Shown here: piece by piece, positions 35,531 through 47,885 of the stretch
How the letters are laid out: each line of letters begins with the position of its first letter
How positions within the stretch are numbered: the stretch's first letter is position 1
Assembly (NCBI GenBank): GCA_015227615.1
Contig: JAALGZ010000005.1
Location: 62,001-126,000 of the forward strand
Direction of reading: 5' to 3'
Length of the DNA: 64,000 nt
From: Labyrinthula sp. Ha
Taxonomy: Eukaryota; Sar; Bigyra; Labyrinthulida; Labyrinthulaceae
Position numbers and translations under genes: made by a program
The notes under the pieces: generated by a model
What the model was told of the DNA's origin: nothing
The model's input: only the letters and a program-made list of their open reading frames with translations
Database searches by the model: none

Positions 35531-35542
35531 GTACAACCTTTT
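35531..35542 (+). promoter_or_regulatory. Conserved upstream element GTACAACCTTTT of ABCG copy 2
   Basis: The same 12-mer as at 25088-25099, 189 bases before the start codon of copy 2. It stands out because the two upstream regions are otherwise only patchily similar. Confidence 0.45.
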
Positions 35543-35719
35543 AATATCATGAAGTTCGAATAGTTTCCGGTGGGTGACAGATAAAGTGAGTATTTCATGA
35601 CATAAGTCCGAAGCTTTACCAGAAAACTCGCCAAAATACACCGAGTACACTCAATGTATCTCCTTTCAGGTTTTCTTGTCCAAACAATATTCAAAAAAAC
35701 ATAAACAAACAACAGGAAA

Positions 35720-37709
35720 ATGTCTAAGACAACTTATGTTCTCGATACACGAAAAAGTATGGATGATATGTTCCAGGATATCGATTTTAATCCTCAATTT
35801 AGTTACTTTCGCGCTGGAGAGAAACGAAAGGTAGATCTTGAATGGAGAAACATCGATTACTTCATCAAGGAAAAACAAATTCTTCGGGGCGTAACTGGTA
35901 GAGTCGATGGTGGAGAAGTTACTGCATTGATGGGCTCATCTGGGGCGGGGAAGGTATTCTTTTTCTGTTATTTTAATGGTGTAGAGCTCTTTGATGAACG
36001 TTCTTGCTGGGCGAGTGGTTACAAGTGGAAAGAAACGTGTGTCTGGTGATATTTTCGTAAATGGAGTTAAAATGGAACCAAAAGAATATAGAAGAAGAGT
36101 TGCTTATGTTATGCAAGATGATTTGCTTTTTGCAACCGCAACGGTTAAAGAAAGTTTAGATTTTTCTGCCCGATTGAGACTACCACCAGAAATAGCTAAT
36201 GACGTGGCACAAAGAGAACAGATAGTAACAGACTTGGTTGAATCTCTTGGATTAACGCACGTGCAAGATTCTATTGTAGGAAGTGTCATGTTGAGAGGAA
36301 TCAGTGGTGGAGAGCGAAAAAGAGTCGCTATTGGTATAGAGCTGGTTACTAACCCTACTATGTTGTTTCTAGATGAACCAACTAGTGGGTTAGATAGTTT
36401 CAATGCGTGGAAAGTTGTTAAAATTTTGCAAAATTTGGGGAAAACAACAGGGTGCTGTTGTCTTTGTACTATTCATCAACCAAGTTCGGAAGTATTTAAT
36501 GAGTTTGAAAATGTATTGGTGCTCTCCCAAGGTGCAGTGATGTATAATGGATTAGTCCCCGATTTACCTCAAATTATGAGTAAACTTGGTAGACCGATTC
36601 CAGGGTTGACAAATCCTGCAGATTATATAATGTTAGTTGCGCAAACTGTTCCTGATGATGAGCTTATGAGGTTTAATCTATTTACTGGTGAAAGTAAACC
36701 ACATATTAATTGGGCGTACCAAACTAGCCAGTTTTTTGATAATGAAAATGCGAAGAAACTTGTGGATCTTGAAGATGTTGCTGACTTGAAAAAAGAAAGT
36801 TTTGAGAACTCAAGTTTCTTAAAGCAAGTGTCCCTCTTGACTAAAAGAGAAGCAAGAGCTTTAGTCAGAGATACATCTATCTTCAAAACTGCGATTGCAA
36901 CAAGAGTTGTCATGAACTTAGTTGTAGGGGCAATTTTTTTTAACGTTTGTGATAGAGACAGAGAAGATTTTAGTGTTGCTGTTGCGTTCTCTGCGGTTCT
37001 TTTTGCTTATATTGGGCTCTTTATGGGTTCCCTTCAACCGCAATTGCTTAATTTTCCACTAGAAAGGGGGATAATGTTGAGAGAATACCAAACAGGAACC
37101 TATGGATCAGCAGCCTATTTGTTCTCAAAGGTTGTTGTAGATACTCCAAAACTGTTCATTGAAGTTTTGATCGGTATGTGTGTTACTTACCCAATGATGG
37201 GTATGGAAGGTAATTTTGTTTTGATCGTCCTTTTGGGAACCCTTACCGGAATTTGTTCAGCAGGTTTAGGTCAAGTAATTGGAGGAGCAGTGTCGAATGC
37301 AAAAGCTGCTCAAGAATATAGTCCAGTTCTATTGTTTCCTCAGATGTTATTTTCTGGTCTGTTCATTCCAATTGGTAATATCCCCGAATGGTTGCAGTGG
37401 ATGCAGTACATTTCCATCATCAAGTACGCTGCGACTGTGGGGGGAATAATTGAGTTTCAAGATTGTGATTTTGATGATATTGATGAATTAGCAGGTGAGT
37501 TGGCGACTTGTAATGCTAGTAGTGATAGTTGCTCAATTTTACAAGAAGAATTTGATTTTCAGAATGACTGCATAGTTTCTTTGGAAACTCAGAATGTTAA
37601 TGAAGATGATGTTCCATTGTATTTAGCATTGATTGTTGTTCTTGCAGTTGCCTTTAGACTTCTTTCATTGATGATCTTAGTCTATAGAGCAAACTTCTTT
37701 ACTGATTAG
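35720..37709 (+). CDS. ABC transporter, ABCG-type half-transporter (copy 2)
   Basis: Exons 35720-35953 and 35985-37709, joined across a 31-nt intron identical to that of copy 1 and again splitting Walker A between Lys78 and Ser79; 652 aa. The domain order and motifs match copy 1 (GSSGAGKSS, ISGGERKR, MLFLDEPTSG, HQPSS, six-helix membrane domain). The first ~52 residues and the last ~95 (from the VGG-V/I position) differ at many sites from copy 1. The middle ~520 residues are identical, with only two silent base differences noticed by eye. One codon is missing relative to copy 1 in the Cys-containing extracellular loop region, which also carries most amino-acid changes (CNASSDSC versus CNSTSDSC). 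The two genes are therefore an old duplicate pair with a recently homogenised core. Differences in the last extracellular loop and helix could alter substrate or partner choice. Confidence 0.92.
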
Positions 37710-37923
37710 AGTACTAAGCCTTAGCTTATTTTTGAGATTAACAGCTAAGAGATAGATTAAGAAAGTGTACAAAATCTTACCACATTTTCCTTTCACCATA
37801 ACTGTACTTTTTACTCTTTTATACGGTTTTTGTAAAAAGATATTTTGCCGAAGTTTTGTAATTGGGAAAATAACTTGAAATCAAAATCTACCATAAGAAA
37901 CTGTCTAAATATGAACTGGAAAC

Positions 37924-38006
37924 GAAGAGCTTAATTCCAGTTAACCAGGAGGAACACAACGAAGAGTTTAGTTCCAGTTAACCAGGAGGAACACAACGAA
38001 GAGTTT
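37924..38006 (+). repeat. 37-bp tandem repeat, two units plus a partial third
   Basis: Unit 1 (37924-37960) and unit 2 (37961-37997) share TTCCAGTTAACCAGGAGGAA and differ at two positions near their starts (GAGCTTAATT versus GAGTTTAGTT). Nine bases of a third unit follow. It lies ~215 bases downstream of ABCG copy 2 and may fall in its 3' UTR. Confidence 0.85.
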
Positions 38007-38533
38007 CATACAGATACTAATGAAGTCCAACTGATTTCTGCAATTAGTCCTATAAGAAAAACCTGCTGATTTAGTTTGAAGAAGCTTTTAAAAAATCTAG
38101 TGTTAGCTCACTCCCTGGACGCAATTCAAAAAAATGTGACTAAGTGCTCAAGCTATGGTGCTCAATAAAACACCTAGCCTCGGATTAACACAAGATACTA
38201 TTACACTTGGTACCTTTTAGAAAAATATGCTCGGAGTAATTGAGGTTAAGCTTGATGATTGAAGTTATGTAACAAATTAATTTTAGAAGTAGTATCGTAA
38301 AGAAAAACTAAACAGATTTGTAAGGAATACATGTTTCATGGCTAGTTTAGAGTTACAGTTCCTAGTGAAAACTTCTCTATGCAATCAAAAATAGCTTCTT
38401 ATATTTCTTTTAAACTTCACTTCAATTGAGTTTTTAGTCATTTTGCGTTGTCCCTTTTTTGGGATTGTCCTTATATTCGGAGTGGTGTGAGTCCTTACTT
38501 CTATTTCCTTAATAGTTATTGTCTCAACGGCTA

Positions 38534-38661
38534 GGGTTTCTTATCGTGCTTAACGGGAACTACCGGAAACATGTCCAAATTCTATTTAACGTTATTAACG
38601 AAAGCAAAATTATCGGAAAATTACCGTTAACTATCATGTTTCGTGGTACGATAAGAAGCCC
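38534..38661 (+). mobile_element. Short non-autonomous TIR element (MITE family 1, copy B)
   Basis: A 128-bp element flanked by TA (38532-38533 and 38662-38663). The left end GGGTTTCTTATCGTGCTTAA is mirrored by the right end ACGATAAGAAGCCC. The interior (CCGGAAACATGTCCAAATT, TTATTAACG, ACCGTTAACTATCATG) aligns with the reverse complement of 2569-2709. It has no coding capacity. Confidence 0.65.
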
Positions 38662-41600
38662 TAATTGTGTTAAGGAAAGTTGTACTAAGTACACTTAGAG
38701 TATTGTTTGTATTCCCCTATCTTTAGCAGTGAATTGTTATTATAGTCTTAGGTAACGTTGGATCGTTAACTTATCATTAGCTGATAATTCTTGGGAAATA
38801 GTAATTTCTATACATGAACCAATTAAAGTTGCAAAAAAGACTGAAGAAGCAATCAAGATATGAAGCTTGCAGCGTAGGAGATTATAATATTTTTGGGGGT
38901 TGTACACCCATATTTGAAGCATGGAAGATACCTTTTACTTCATCCTTTAATGTATAGCAGTTTTGAGGCAGCAGTGTTGAGTTAAGGAGTCAAGACTAAG
39001 AAGTACGAAGAACTAAATTCCATATTAAAAGCTATTGACTGTTAACGAGGCAAACCTAGCCTGGAGCGGCCTCTCCCATTATCTAGAATTAGAACTCAGC
39101 TTGGCAGTCTCATCATCAATCTGTTCTTTCCCCATATACTCCAAGTGTTCTCAAATGACATAGTTCTTGCATGCTCAATTTTATTCCGAGTTAGTATTTC
39201 TACAGACTTATTTTATTCTGAGAGCCTTTTAATACGATATATAATTAGAAAATGGCAAAATAAGACCAAATGTATCTTGATATTAAGCTTCAAAATCTTA
39301 TAAAATCTTAACCTCGGAACTATAGTACTAACGCTAATGACGCGTGATAAAAATAGTGAATATTTACTCATGTTTACTCTAACGTTCCAAGGATAGTGAT
39401 GCCTAAGCATTACTCGTTGTTTATTGCTCATCGAGTAACAAAAAAATATATGCTCAGCCAAGAAGATCCTATAGGTTACAAACCTTACAAGTCAGGTGCA
39501 AATATCAAGTCCAGTTGAGCTCTGCAAAAACTATTCTGAAAGAAAGACCATAATTTTCTCTGGATCTTCGGAATCTAGAATTTCTTTCCTGCTTTGGCGC
39601 ACTTACCCCCCTCAAGTTTGTTAGGAAAAGGTTAAATGAGAGACATGGGCATACCACTACTGTACAACCTACATCTGCCACCCGTTCTGCTCCGTTAATT
39701 CTTCCGATAAAACTCCAAATAATGTGGTCATATGTTTGTAGAAGGTAGATAAGTAAGTCAATGTTTGTGGACATGTCAAACGAAGGAATGTTAATTAAAT
39801 GTCCTCTACTCTAGTTAAAACCAAATCTACAATTAAGATCCAGTTCAGTTCACTATAATTAGGGTATTTCAATACCGATACCTATGGATGTATTTTGAAT
39901 TGTTGAACCCTTACGCATGATCGAATGAATTTGGGTCTATACAGTCTCCTACAGGAACGTTCTACTGACTACAACAAGAGTTTTTCTGTCTTCTAAGTTG
40001 AATGAACATAGTGTAAAATTTTGAGTATTCTTGTAGCACATCTTGAGCAGAATTCAGTTATACATAGTAATAGTCTTTTCACCTGTAGCTGTATGATATC
40101 TCCTAGAAGCGGTACCTTATCTACTACATGCTTGTTTAAAGTGTCTTGATTCCAAAAAAATACAGGATAGTACATGAGCACCATCGCAATTAAACTTAAA
40201 GGCCAGATGCTAAGCAATTTAGTTGCAAAAAGGTGACTAGATATCTATCGAGTGAGATGCCAGCTCTGTTGATATAACCATGCAGTCGGCCTTTAATTCA
40301 AAAAGACATAAATTATAGCGTCGAATATATTCCCGCTGGTCAAAATATGAAGAAGAAACACTGCCTTCTTTGCTTATGATTAATAACAAACGGGGTAAAG
40401 ATTACAATGTTCCGAAAAAGTCAATATTACTGTCGGTGACGCTTCTTAAAGAGTCAGATATTAGTACCACATTTATTGAGTGCAAGATTAAGACTATTTT
40501 GGTACTGATGGCCATATCCCCCGCTCAACCTGACACAAAAGTGGTTGTTAAATTATGCAGAGCCCAATCCACTGCTAATTGATAAGATAAAACATTATTA
40601 CAAGCTTCTAACTCAATTGTGCTCCCTTTTTATTAATGATTATTCCTTCTTGAATCTACTTAGTGGCTTTCTTTGTACAGAGCAAAGAAGCATATGCTCA
40701 TAATTACTAAATATTTTTAACTCATAGAAACTGAATGTATAAAATATCTGCATTTGAATAGAACTAATCAAACTATCAAGTAGTCTTAAAATTGTTTTCT
40801 ACCTCAGAGGATAACTTTGTAAAGTTAGGTATTTCACTAGAGGATGTGGCTTGAGACACGCTATAACAGATATAACCTCTGGAAAGTCAACCTTGGTTAA
40901 GGAACTATATATGATGATATTCTGCTGGGTTCTTGGTCAAGGTAATAAATTCTAGTGAACATAAAAAGTAGAATGTATTAATTAGGTTTTCTACGGAGTT
41001 ATGATAGAATTTTCCAGTGCCAAGACATGTATTACACTAAACCAAGAGGAAATCTCATTTGTACTAGATTGAATCAATATTATTCCTATATTCATTTAAA
41101 AATCTATCTGAAACTCGTTGCATGGTATCTTTGTTCTATTATACTTGTACTTATTATTAAGGACCAAGAAATTCTTTTTCTGACATATAGTTAGAGAAGT
41201 ATTGTTAAATCTACAGCCTGTAGCTGATCAGTATAAAATCTACTGATGTTTTTACCTCGATGGATTTTGTTGTACAACCATTAAGTTCTTATCATATTCA
41301 ACTATCAGAAAATAAATTTGGCTATCAACATATACTTAATGTTGCCATCAAACCTTAAACTACCATAGCTTTTGCTCTATATCAAGCTTATGGTTAGCTA
41401 CACATTACCTGTTATATAAAAAACAGAGCATATGTGTGTCAATACTTTTTGAAGTGATACCAATTCAACTTAGATCACGAAATAGAATAACTCAATAAAG
41501 AACATCGTTTTACCAGCTCTGAGCTTCCACATAAAATACCTGTTAAATTCAAATAACTTATATTGGAAAAGAACTGTCGGTACAACAATGAACTGACTTC

Positions 41601-44600
41601 AGGGTTTAAGACATGTTTCTAAAACGTTCCACGATGATTGATCTTGGTTTAATTCAGTATTTTCACTTCACCACTTTCAGTAGTTTTCCATGAATTGTCT
41701 TTACTATCCCACACCTTTCGGACGTACTAAGAAATTAGTACTGAGTACTTTTTCAATTTTAACTGTATGGGACTGCAAACAATATACAATAGTGTGTATA
41801 ACCTAGACATATGGATCAAATGTGAAAATATTAAAAAATATTTTATTCAAAACTCATCTGAGAGATATTTTTCTTACACTGGTATCCGAGTACAATATCC
41901 AATAGAACCTTATTCTAAGCTCCGTTTGCACCAAGCCACAGAGTAATGCTATAAATTTAGAACTTGAGAATTGTGAATGAAGCAGAGTGAAACACAGCAC
42001 ACTGCTAGCAGATCATCAATTGGCTCTGAAAACCCTTCAAATACTATACTTATATTTTGGTAAAAAAATGAGGGCATATACAGAAAGATTATGATTGATG
42101 ACACGATAAGAGTGTGAGTACTTTGAATTAACTTAAATTTATATTCTTCACTGTATCATCATACTTTGGTACATGGAGAGGTAGCGTAATAATATAGTCT
42201 GGAAAAAATGAAACTAGGTAATGTGACCGATTTCTGGTTCCAGATGACCTGGGAGATAAGAAATCTATCAAATATATATTGTATGTGCTTGTGAATAAGC
42301 TCAATAGAGACTCAAGTCAGTCTCGACTATTAATCGCTCCGCCTAAAATTGACAAATGAGCTTATAAGACGTAATAAGCTTGTTAAGTTTCGTTCTATAC
42401 AGAAACATGTATTTGTTTGTCACAGTAGATTTATATTTACACGAGTGACATCAGTAGTTTTCCTTGTAGTACCCAATGAGTAACTCAGAAAGCAGCTTAA
42501 AAATTTTTGAGGAGGTGACTTGCTTTTTAGCGACTATGTATAGGAAAAAAAGGAATAAGATTAGAATAAACTGGATAATCACGAGAATAACTGAATGTTT
42601 CAGCAGTTCAATTTATATTTTTTAAGTAATTGTGATACCTTTTTGTTTCCTTGGATTTGTGTAGATTCTATTTTAACACTGATTTTTTTCAAATATATTC
42701 ACGTTTGAAGGCAAAAATCTTTTTTTCGGTTAAAGCTCTAATTAATGCAAATCGTAGCAGGATCATTCCTGGTTACTCGCCTTTTATATTTTAGAACAGT
42801 ATAGGAATACGTTATATTGCGTTATTTGTTTCTTCTTATTATAAGAAAATTGTTCCGGTTTCCTTCAACTTAGAAAGATTTATGTTGTATTTATCCAGAG
42901 GCAACCTGTTAAGCACAGTTTCTTTGGGATTCCATTGAGGCATGTATCAATATTTTCTTTATTCTTATACTTTCAGCGACAATCCTGTCAACTCAGTGCT
43001 GAAGAAGAACAAATAATTTCAGTTGTGGGCTCTTGCATGAACTCTAAGAAATGGGCTTGATCATGTTCTTGCTCACTATTTCTAATCTACAAGTTACTTT
43101 GAAATCAATACATGTTGATTCAAAAAAGCTTCCCAAATTTTATACTTAGCTATAATTTCAATAAGTTCTAAATAACTCAGAATATAGTACCCCCACTTAC
43201 TACGCGTCTTTTCTCTCGAATAAATTCACAGAATATGTCTTGTTTCTGTTATATTGCTTGAAAATTTGACCAACACTTTCTTTATTCATGTGAAAATATT
43301 ATTGTTTTGGTTTTCACACTTTTTCTTTCTAAATACCCAATATTTTCAGGGTTAGTTGAATGTAAGAAAATTATGCTTCTAACAATTTTACTTATAATCT
43401 GTACATTTATACATGGGTTATTGAAAACTTATTCTACAATATGGTTATTTTGCATATTATGAACAGCCACTGGTACTATCGAAGCCTTCCATATATATAT
43501 TCTTACGTTTAAGAATTGTAAGTAACTAAATTTAAAAACAGCTGGTAATTAACCTGGTTATAGTGCTGAAATAAGTGTGTATCTTAGTTCATCACAAATT
43601 TGCAATGCTAGGGCTTTTTTTAATTACAGCCAAAATTATCATATTTATTCTTCTGAATTATTTCTTGCTATATTATACTCTCATAAAAATCTCTAGACTA
43701 AAGAATAATCCGTTAGAATACATTATTATTCTAAGTAAGCAACCAGCTTAATTAAATTATAATTTTCTATCCGCAAAAGCTAAATTAAACCTACCTTCTT
43801 AGTAGTTTATGGTAGCAACTGTATTTCCAGTTGTATCTGGAAAATTGGGGAAGTTAGGATTGTATATAACTACCACTTTTCAAAGCATCCATATATCATG
43901 TTTCCACAAACAGAAAATTAGTACAATGTAAATTTTAGTTCCAATAAACTAGGCGATTTACTTCTACAATCTTAAGCTGTTAAGATGATAGTTACAATGT
44001 TTGGAGATGCTATGAAGCTCTGAAGAGGGTATAAACCATCCACAATTGAAAATATTTTTGAAAATGAAGAATAGCGTCTTTCGCGTGTTTCATTCATAGT
44101 TAATATGTAGAGCTAAAAATAGAAGCAATACAAGCTTAGTTTGACTTAAGACATACAAATGACCTCACTTATGATTTGTTTTGACTATTTTCTCAACGCC
44201 TGTTACTCTTAGAAATAAACAAATATATCGACTCTAAATTCAAAGAAAATCCAAATGTACTGAATTCGAGGGTTAATGTGATTAGTACTGAATAAATAAT
44301 ATAGTTAAATATATTTGAGTTATAAATTAAGAAAGATACGGAAAATATAGAGATAAGTACTAATTGCTTTCAGAACTCTGTAGAAAATGGCTAGAAAGTA
44401 ATACCTCGTGTCTGTTTGGGCACAAAGCTATAACTGGAGATGTAACACCGCTAGTAACGCTGGATGAATTCTTATGACTAGAAGATTGTAACTGAATACT
44501 ATTTTTGCAATATAACCAATATATATAAACAGTAAGTATAAAGAAAGGTACTTGGTAATCCTTGTCGTCTAGAGAGGTTTGATTTGTTGAAACTTGTTTT

Positions 44601-46212
44601 TGTGTTGCTAAGTGAAAACAGAAAACTAGATTTTTAAAAATAATAATGTAGTATTAATTGCTGCTTTTTGAGAAAAGGTATATAGTTGTTTTAGGAAGTA
44701 AAAGAGCTTTGCTATGAGTTTAATCACAAGGACTTATACACTGCTACAAGTAAAAGAGTCACTTAAAGGGCGAAACTATGGGTGTGTATAGGAATGCCCA
44801 CAATTCTCAAGGTTATAGACTAATTTTCATTTGCTCTCTTTAAACTTGGCTTAATGCTGATAGGGAAAGAAAAGTACTATTCTCAAAATATATACATAGA
44901 ACATTCCTCCCAGTACACAACAAAATGTCTCGTTCTGATAGAACTATGACATCCCAAGTTCTAAATGGATATGCAGAGGTGAAATTAAAGAAACTGCTTA
45001 AGACTTTTTCGACTCCTGTTAAATTTGCAAAACAAGAAGCTGACTAATGGAAAGTGGGTTGAATTCTGTCTGTGAGAAAATATTGTTGACTTTCGTCTTT
45101 CGTACTTACTGAAGATATCACAAGAACTCAAGCAGTGTATTAGAATATCCTTTGTCTTATGAGCAGGAGTGAGAAATGAGTGAAATATTCTGAGTAAGAA
45201 CTGATAAATTTCGCGGATTTCACATATATATATATGGGCGCTATTAGCTAAATTAGGTTTTCCTTTAGCACTTTTTAGGATGGATATTGATCTGTTCATA
45301 ATGTGTTCGTAATTTTTCTGCTATAATGTATACTGAAAGTTGTTGGAAACCTTTTAACTATTTTCGTTCCTATTTGCTGATCACAAACATTCATATTAAA
45401 ATCAGAGTAATCCTATAAGGATAAAAGTGAGAAATTTATTATTGATAACCAAAGCCGGAACATGAGCCAAAAGATTCTGCATAATTTGTTTTGAATATGC
45501 ACGCCTATTTACTTTCTCTTGCCGAAATACCATATCCATACCTTTATCATGAAATAATTCTCTTCAGATCCAATTGCTAGAATTTAATATTGAATAGTTC
45601 TGCAAAAGATCCAAATCTACAAACAAGGATATCTGAAGTGCAACGCGCTACACCTCTCTCGGGTTTCATAACTAAGCTTAAGAACTCTTTGAAAGGTTTT
45701 GGACACTGTTTAAGGTCCTTTACTAATACTCTGGTATTCCCCATAATAGTTTCCATTGAGAAGTTAAGAAGTCTCAATTTTCTTTGAGATTTGTTGTGAC
45801 TTCCAAAAATAACTTGAGTCAGTGTGAGAAGTCCGATATTATAAGTAAAAATATTTGTCACAAAACCCTATGCCTGCCTTTCTGTATGTTTTAATGACCG
45901 TGTAAGAACCTATGGTTATCATGAAGGTTCCTTCTGGGGCGACAGCTAGACTCAACAAATCTTGCTGTAAATGCTAATATTCGATGGCTTTGAATAGAAC
46001 TGCATGAAAAAAAGGATAGCTAGCTCAATGTCATAAGCACTGCCACCCGGACAAAGCTTAAACTTTTGGCCATTAAAAATGACAACTTAAGATTAACTGC
46101 TTGTTAGGAAATTATACCTTAAAACGTGAAAAAACACGTGAATTCCACATCTAACGACATTAGACTATATAAGCAGAACAGAGTGCTTTTTTATGTAAGC
46201 TGTCTGTAAGCC

Positions 46213-46236
46213 TATATATATATATATATATATATT
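46213..46236. repeat. TA dinucleotide microsatellite
   Basis: An uninterrupted (TA)n run of about 24 bases, ~205 bases upstream of the SANT-protein start. Probably a simple-sequence repeat in the promoter region. Confidence 0.85.
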
Positions 46237-46442
46237 ACTAGTTGCACCCAGCTAACCTATGTGTTCCTGCTATCTTTCCTATAAATAAATTTTTCTACTT
46301 TTTTTCTTCAGAGAAGTTCCATATTTGTGGCCATTGGGCTGAAAAGCCTTTCTACTCAAGTTTGAAAAGACTAAACATCTTAGTAAAATTGTCCTCTCAA
46401 AACTAGCAATATAATTGGTTTAGCTAACCAATTATACTTGCC

Positions 46443-46925
46443 ATGGCAGTGAAAAAACGAAGGATATCTTCTGAGGCTACGGGAAGCACAGGAAATGTTT
46501 CACGTAGAACCTCTCCTAGAACAGCGGATTCCAGTGAAAAAGAAAAACCTGAGCGAACACGATTATTTCTGAATAGTCTTCTGGATGTTTCAGAACTAAG
46601 ATATGGAAAGAGAGTACAGGACAGTGGAAGTCAAGTATCAAGTCCTTCGAAAGGCGACAAAGATCGACTGAAATTGAACCCTTTATATTGCGACTTTACA
46701 GGTAATATGGGTCTAGGGATTATAGATAGTCCCATATATACGCCTAAAATAGAAGACACCTGGAGCATTGAGGAGATTAAATTGTTTGAGGGTGCAATTT
46801 ACCAATTGGGAAAAGAGTTCACGTCAATAAGCAAGTTGATTAAAACTAAAACAACAAAAGAAGTTATACAATTTTATTATATATGGAAAAAATCCAAAAA
46901 ATACAAAGCTTGGAAAAACAGCTAA
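46443..46925 (+). CDS. Small SANT-domain protein (MTA/MIER/CoREST-like SANT)
   Basis: 160 aa. Residues ~105-152 form a SANT domain: WSIEEIKLFEGAIYQLGKEF, then ISKLIKTKTTKEV and the diagnostic FYYIWKKSKKY ending. That ending is typical of the SANT domains of MTA, MIER and CoREST proteins, which recruit and activate histone deacetylases. The N-terminal ~80 residues are basic, Ser-rich and low complexity. A classical ELM2 domain is not obvious; GNMGLGIIDSPIYTPK (88-103) could be a degenerate remnant of its C-terminal part. A nuclear chromatin role is inferred. The start ATG sits in a CCATGG context. The gene is convergent with the HAD-like gene, whose stop lies 87 bases downstream. Confidence 0.8.
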   Translation: MAVKKRRISSEATGSTGNVSRRTSPRTADSSEKEKPERTRLFLNSLLDVSELRYGKRVQDSGSQVSSPSKGDKDRLKLNPLYCDFTGNMGLGIIDSPIYTPKIEDTWSIEEIKLFEGAIYQLGKEFTSISKLIKTKTTKEVIQFYYIWKKSKKYKAWKNS

Positions 46926-47012
46926 TCGAATAAATAGTAAGTCCTAATCTATCAAAAAAACGAACACTAATAACACATTGGCTCTACTAATCTCTAAAAC
47001 AAATATTCTTCC

Positions 47013-47885
47013 CTAAATAAGTTCTAAAATTGACTCCTTGGAAACAGAGTTCAAATCAAAAACATCATTCTTTTCCGTCGCTTCCGCCTCGTCAAGAATA
47101 TCTAATAACTCTGTTAGTCTCAAATACAAATTTGTACAATTATGTTTTCCTGTAAGCAACACACTCTTTACAAACATAAAATCACAAGCGTTTGTCAACA
47201 TCTTCGCTGCCTCTTCTTCAGGCTGACCATCTCCAATTGAAATGACGTTCTTAACAAACAAAGGGGTTCTTTGCTGACTCTCTCGATGTAACTCCTCTTC
47301 AAAAAACTTTCGGAAAAGTTTCTTGAAACTCAATTTCTTCCATAGAACCGAATCAGAGGTTTGTTTTTTGTATGCATCACGTGCGGAGATAACTTCAACC
47401 TCTTGGTTCAGAAAGAACATTTTAAACGTTTCGGGGAGAAACTTCCTGCTCGTAACTTTTACCCAAGCTAGTGACCCATTTGTTACCACGGTCGTTTTCC
47501 GGGAAATATTGATCGATTTATTTAGTACTTCAACTACTAGTGCATCCAATGACTGGAAGAAATACTTTTGGTTCTCGGTCAATATCAAGTCTTCGGCAGA
47601 GACAACCTTCTGCTTCTTGCGCAAGTACTGAATAAACTTGGTGGGAAGCAGCGTGTCATCGTAGTCAAATATAACCAAAGTTTTCAGTTCCTCTGGTTCC
47701 TGTTCCCCATATCCTTTCGGGCTTGTATCCCCCTTAACTTCCTCATTCACCAAGTTACTGCTTGAACGCGCTGTACTTGAATAGAGAGGGGTTTCGAAGT
47801 TAAACAACTTTTTTCTCTTGTTTTGAGCAAGGGGCGTTAGTGAAACGGAGTTAGATGATAGAATAACTGATACTTTTCGCTTCAT
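47013..47885 (-). CDS. HAD-superfamily phosphatase-like protein
   Basis: 290 aa. Motif I reads VIFDYDDTLLP, with the nucleophile pair Asp74 and Asp76. Motif II is VVTNGS (Thr135/Asn136 region). A Lys-rich segment near 185-192 could provide the motif III lysine. Motif IV is represented by ISIGDGQPEEEA around Asp219; the second acidic position is displaced compared with the usual GDxxxD. The N-terminal ~65 residues are low complexity and basic. The spacing between motifs I and II (~60 residues) leaves room for a small helical cap. Substrate unknown. No introns. Convergent with the SANT gene. Confidence 0.75.
   Translation of the reverse strand: MKRKVSVILSSNSVSLTPLAQNKRKKLFNFETPLYSSTARSSSNLVNEEVKGDTSPKGYGEQEPEELKTLVIFDYDDTLLPTKFIQYLRKKQKVVSAEDLILTENQKYFFQSLDALVVEVLNKSINISRKTTVVTNGSLAWVKVTSRKFLPETFKMFFLNQEVEVISARDAYKKQTSDSVLWKKLSFKKLFRKFFEEELHRESQQRTPLFVKNVISIGDGQPEEEAAKMLTNACDFMFVKSVLLTGKHNCTNLYLRLTELLDILDEAEATEKNDVFDLNSVSKESILELI

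Larger units (their letters stand above)
37710..46442. other. Gene desert, ~8.7 kb
   Basis: I see a 37-bp tandem repeat at 37924-38006, a family-1 TIR element at 38534-38661 and a TA microsatellite near 46213, but no supported gene. Open stretches (for example 40370-40582, 44985-45299 and 45577-45861) are short and featureless, and some overlap one another on opposite strands. Confidence 0.55.
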
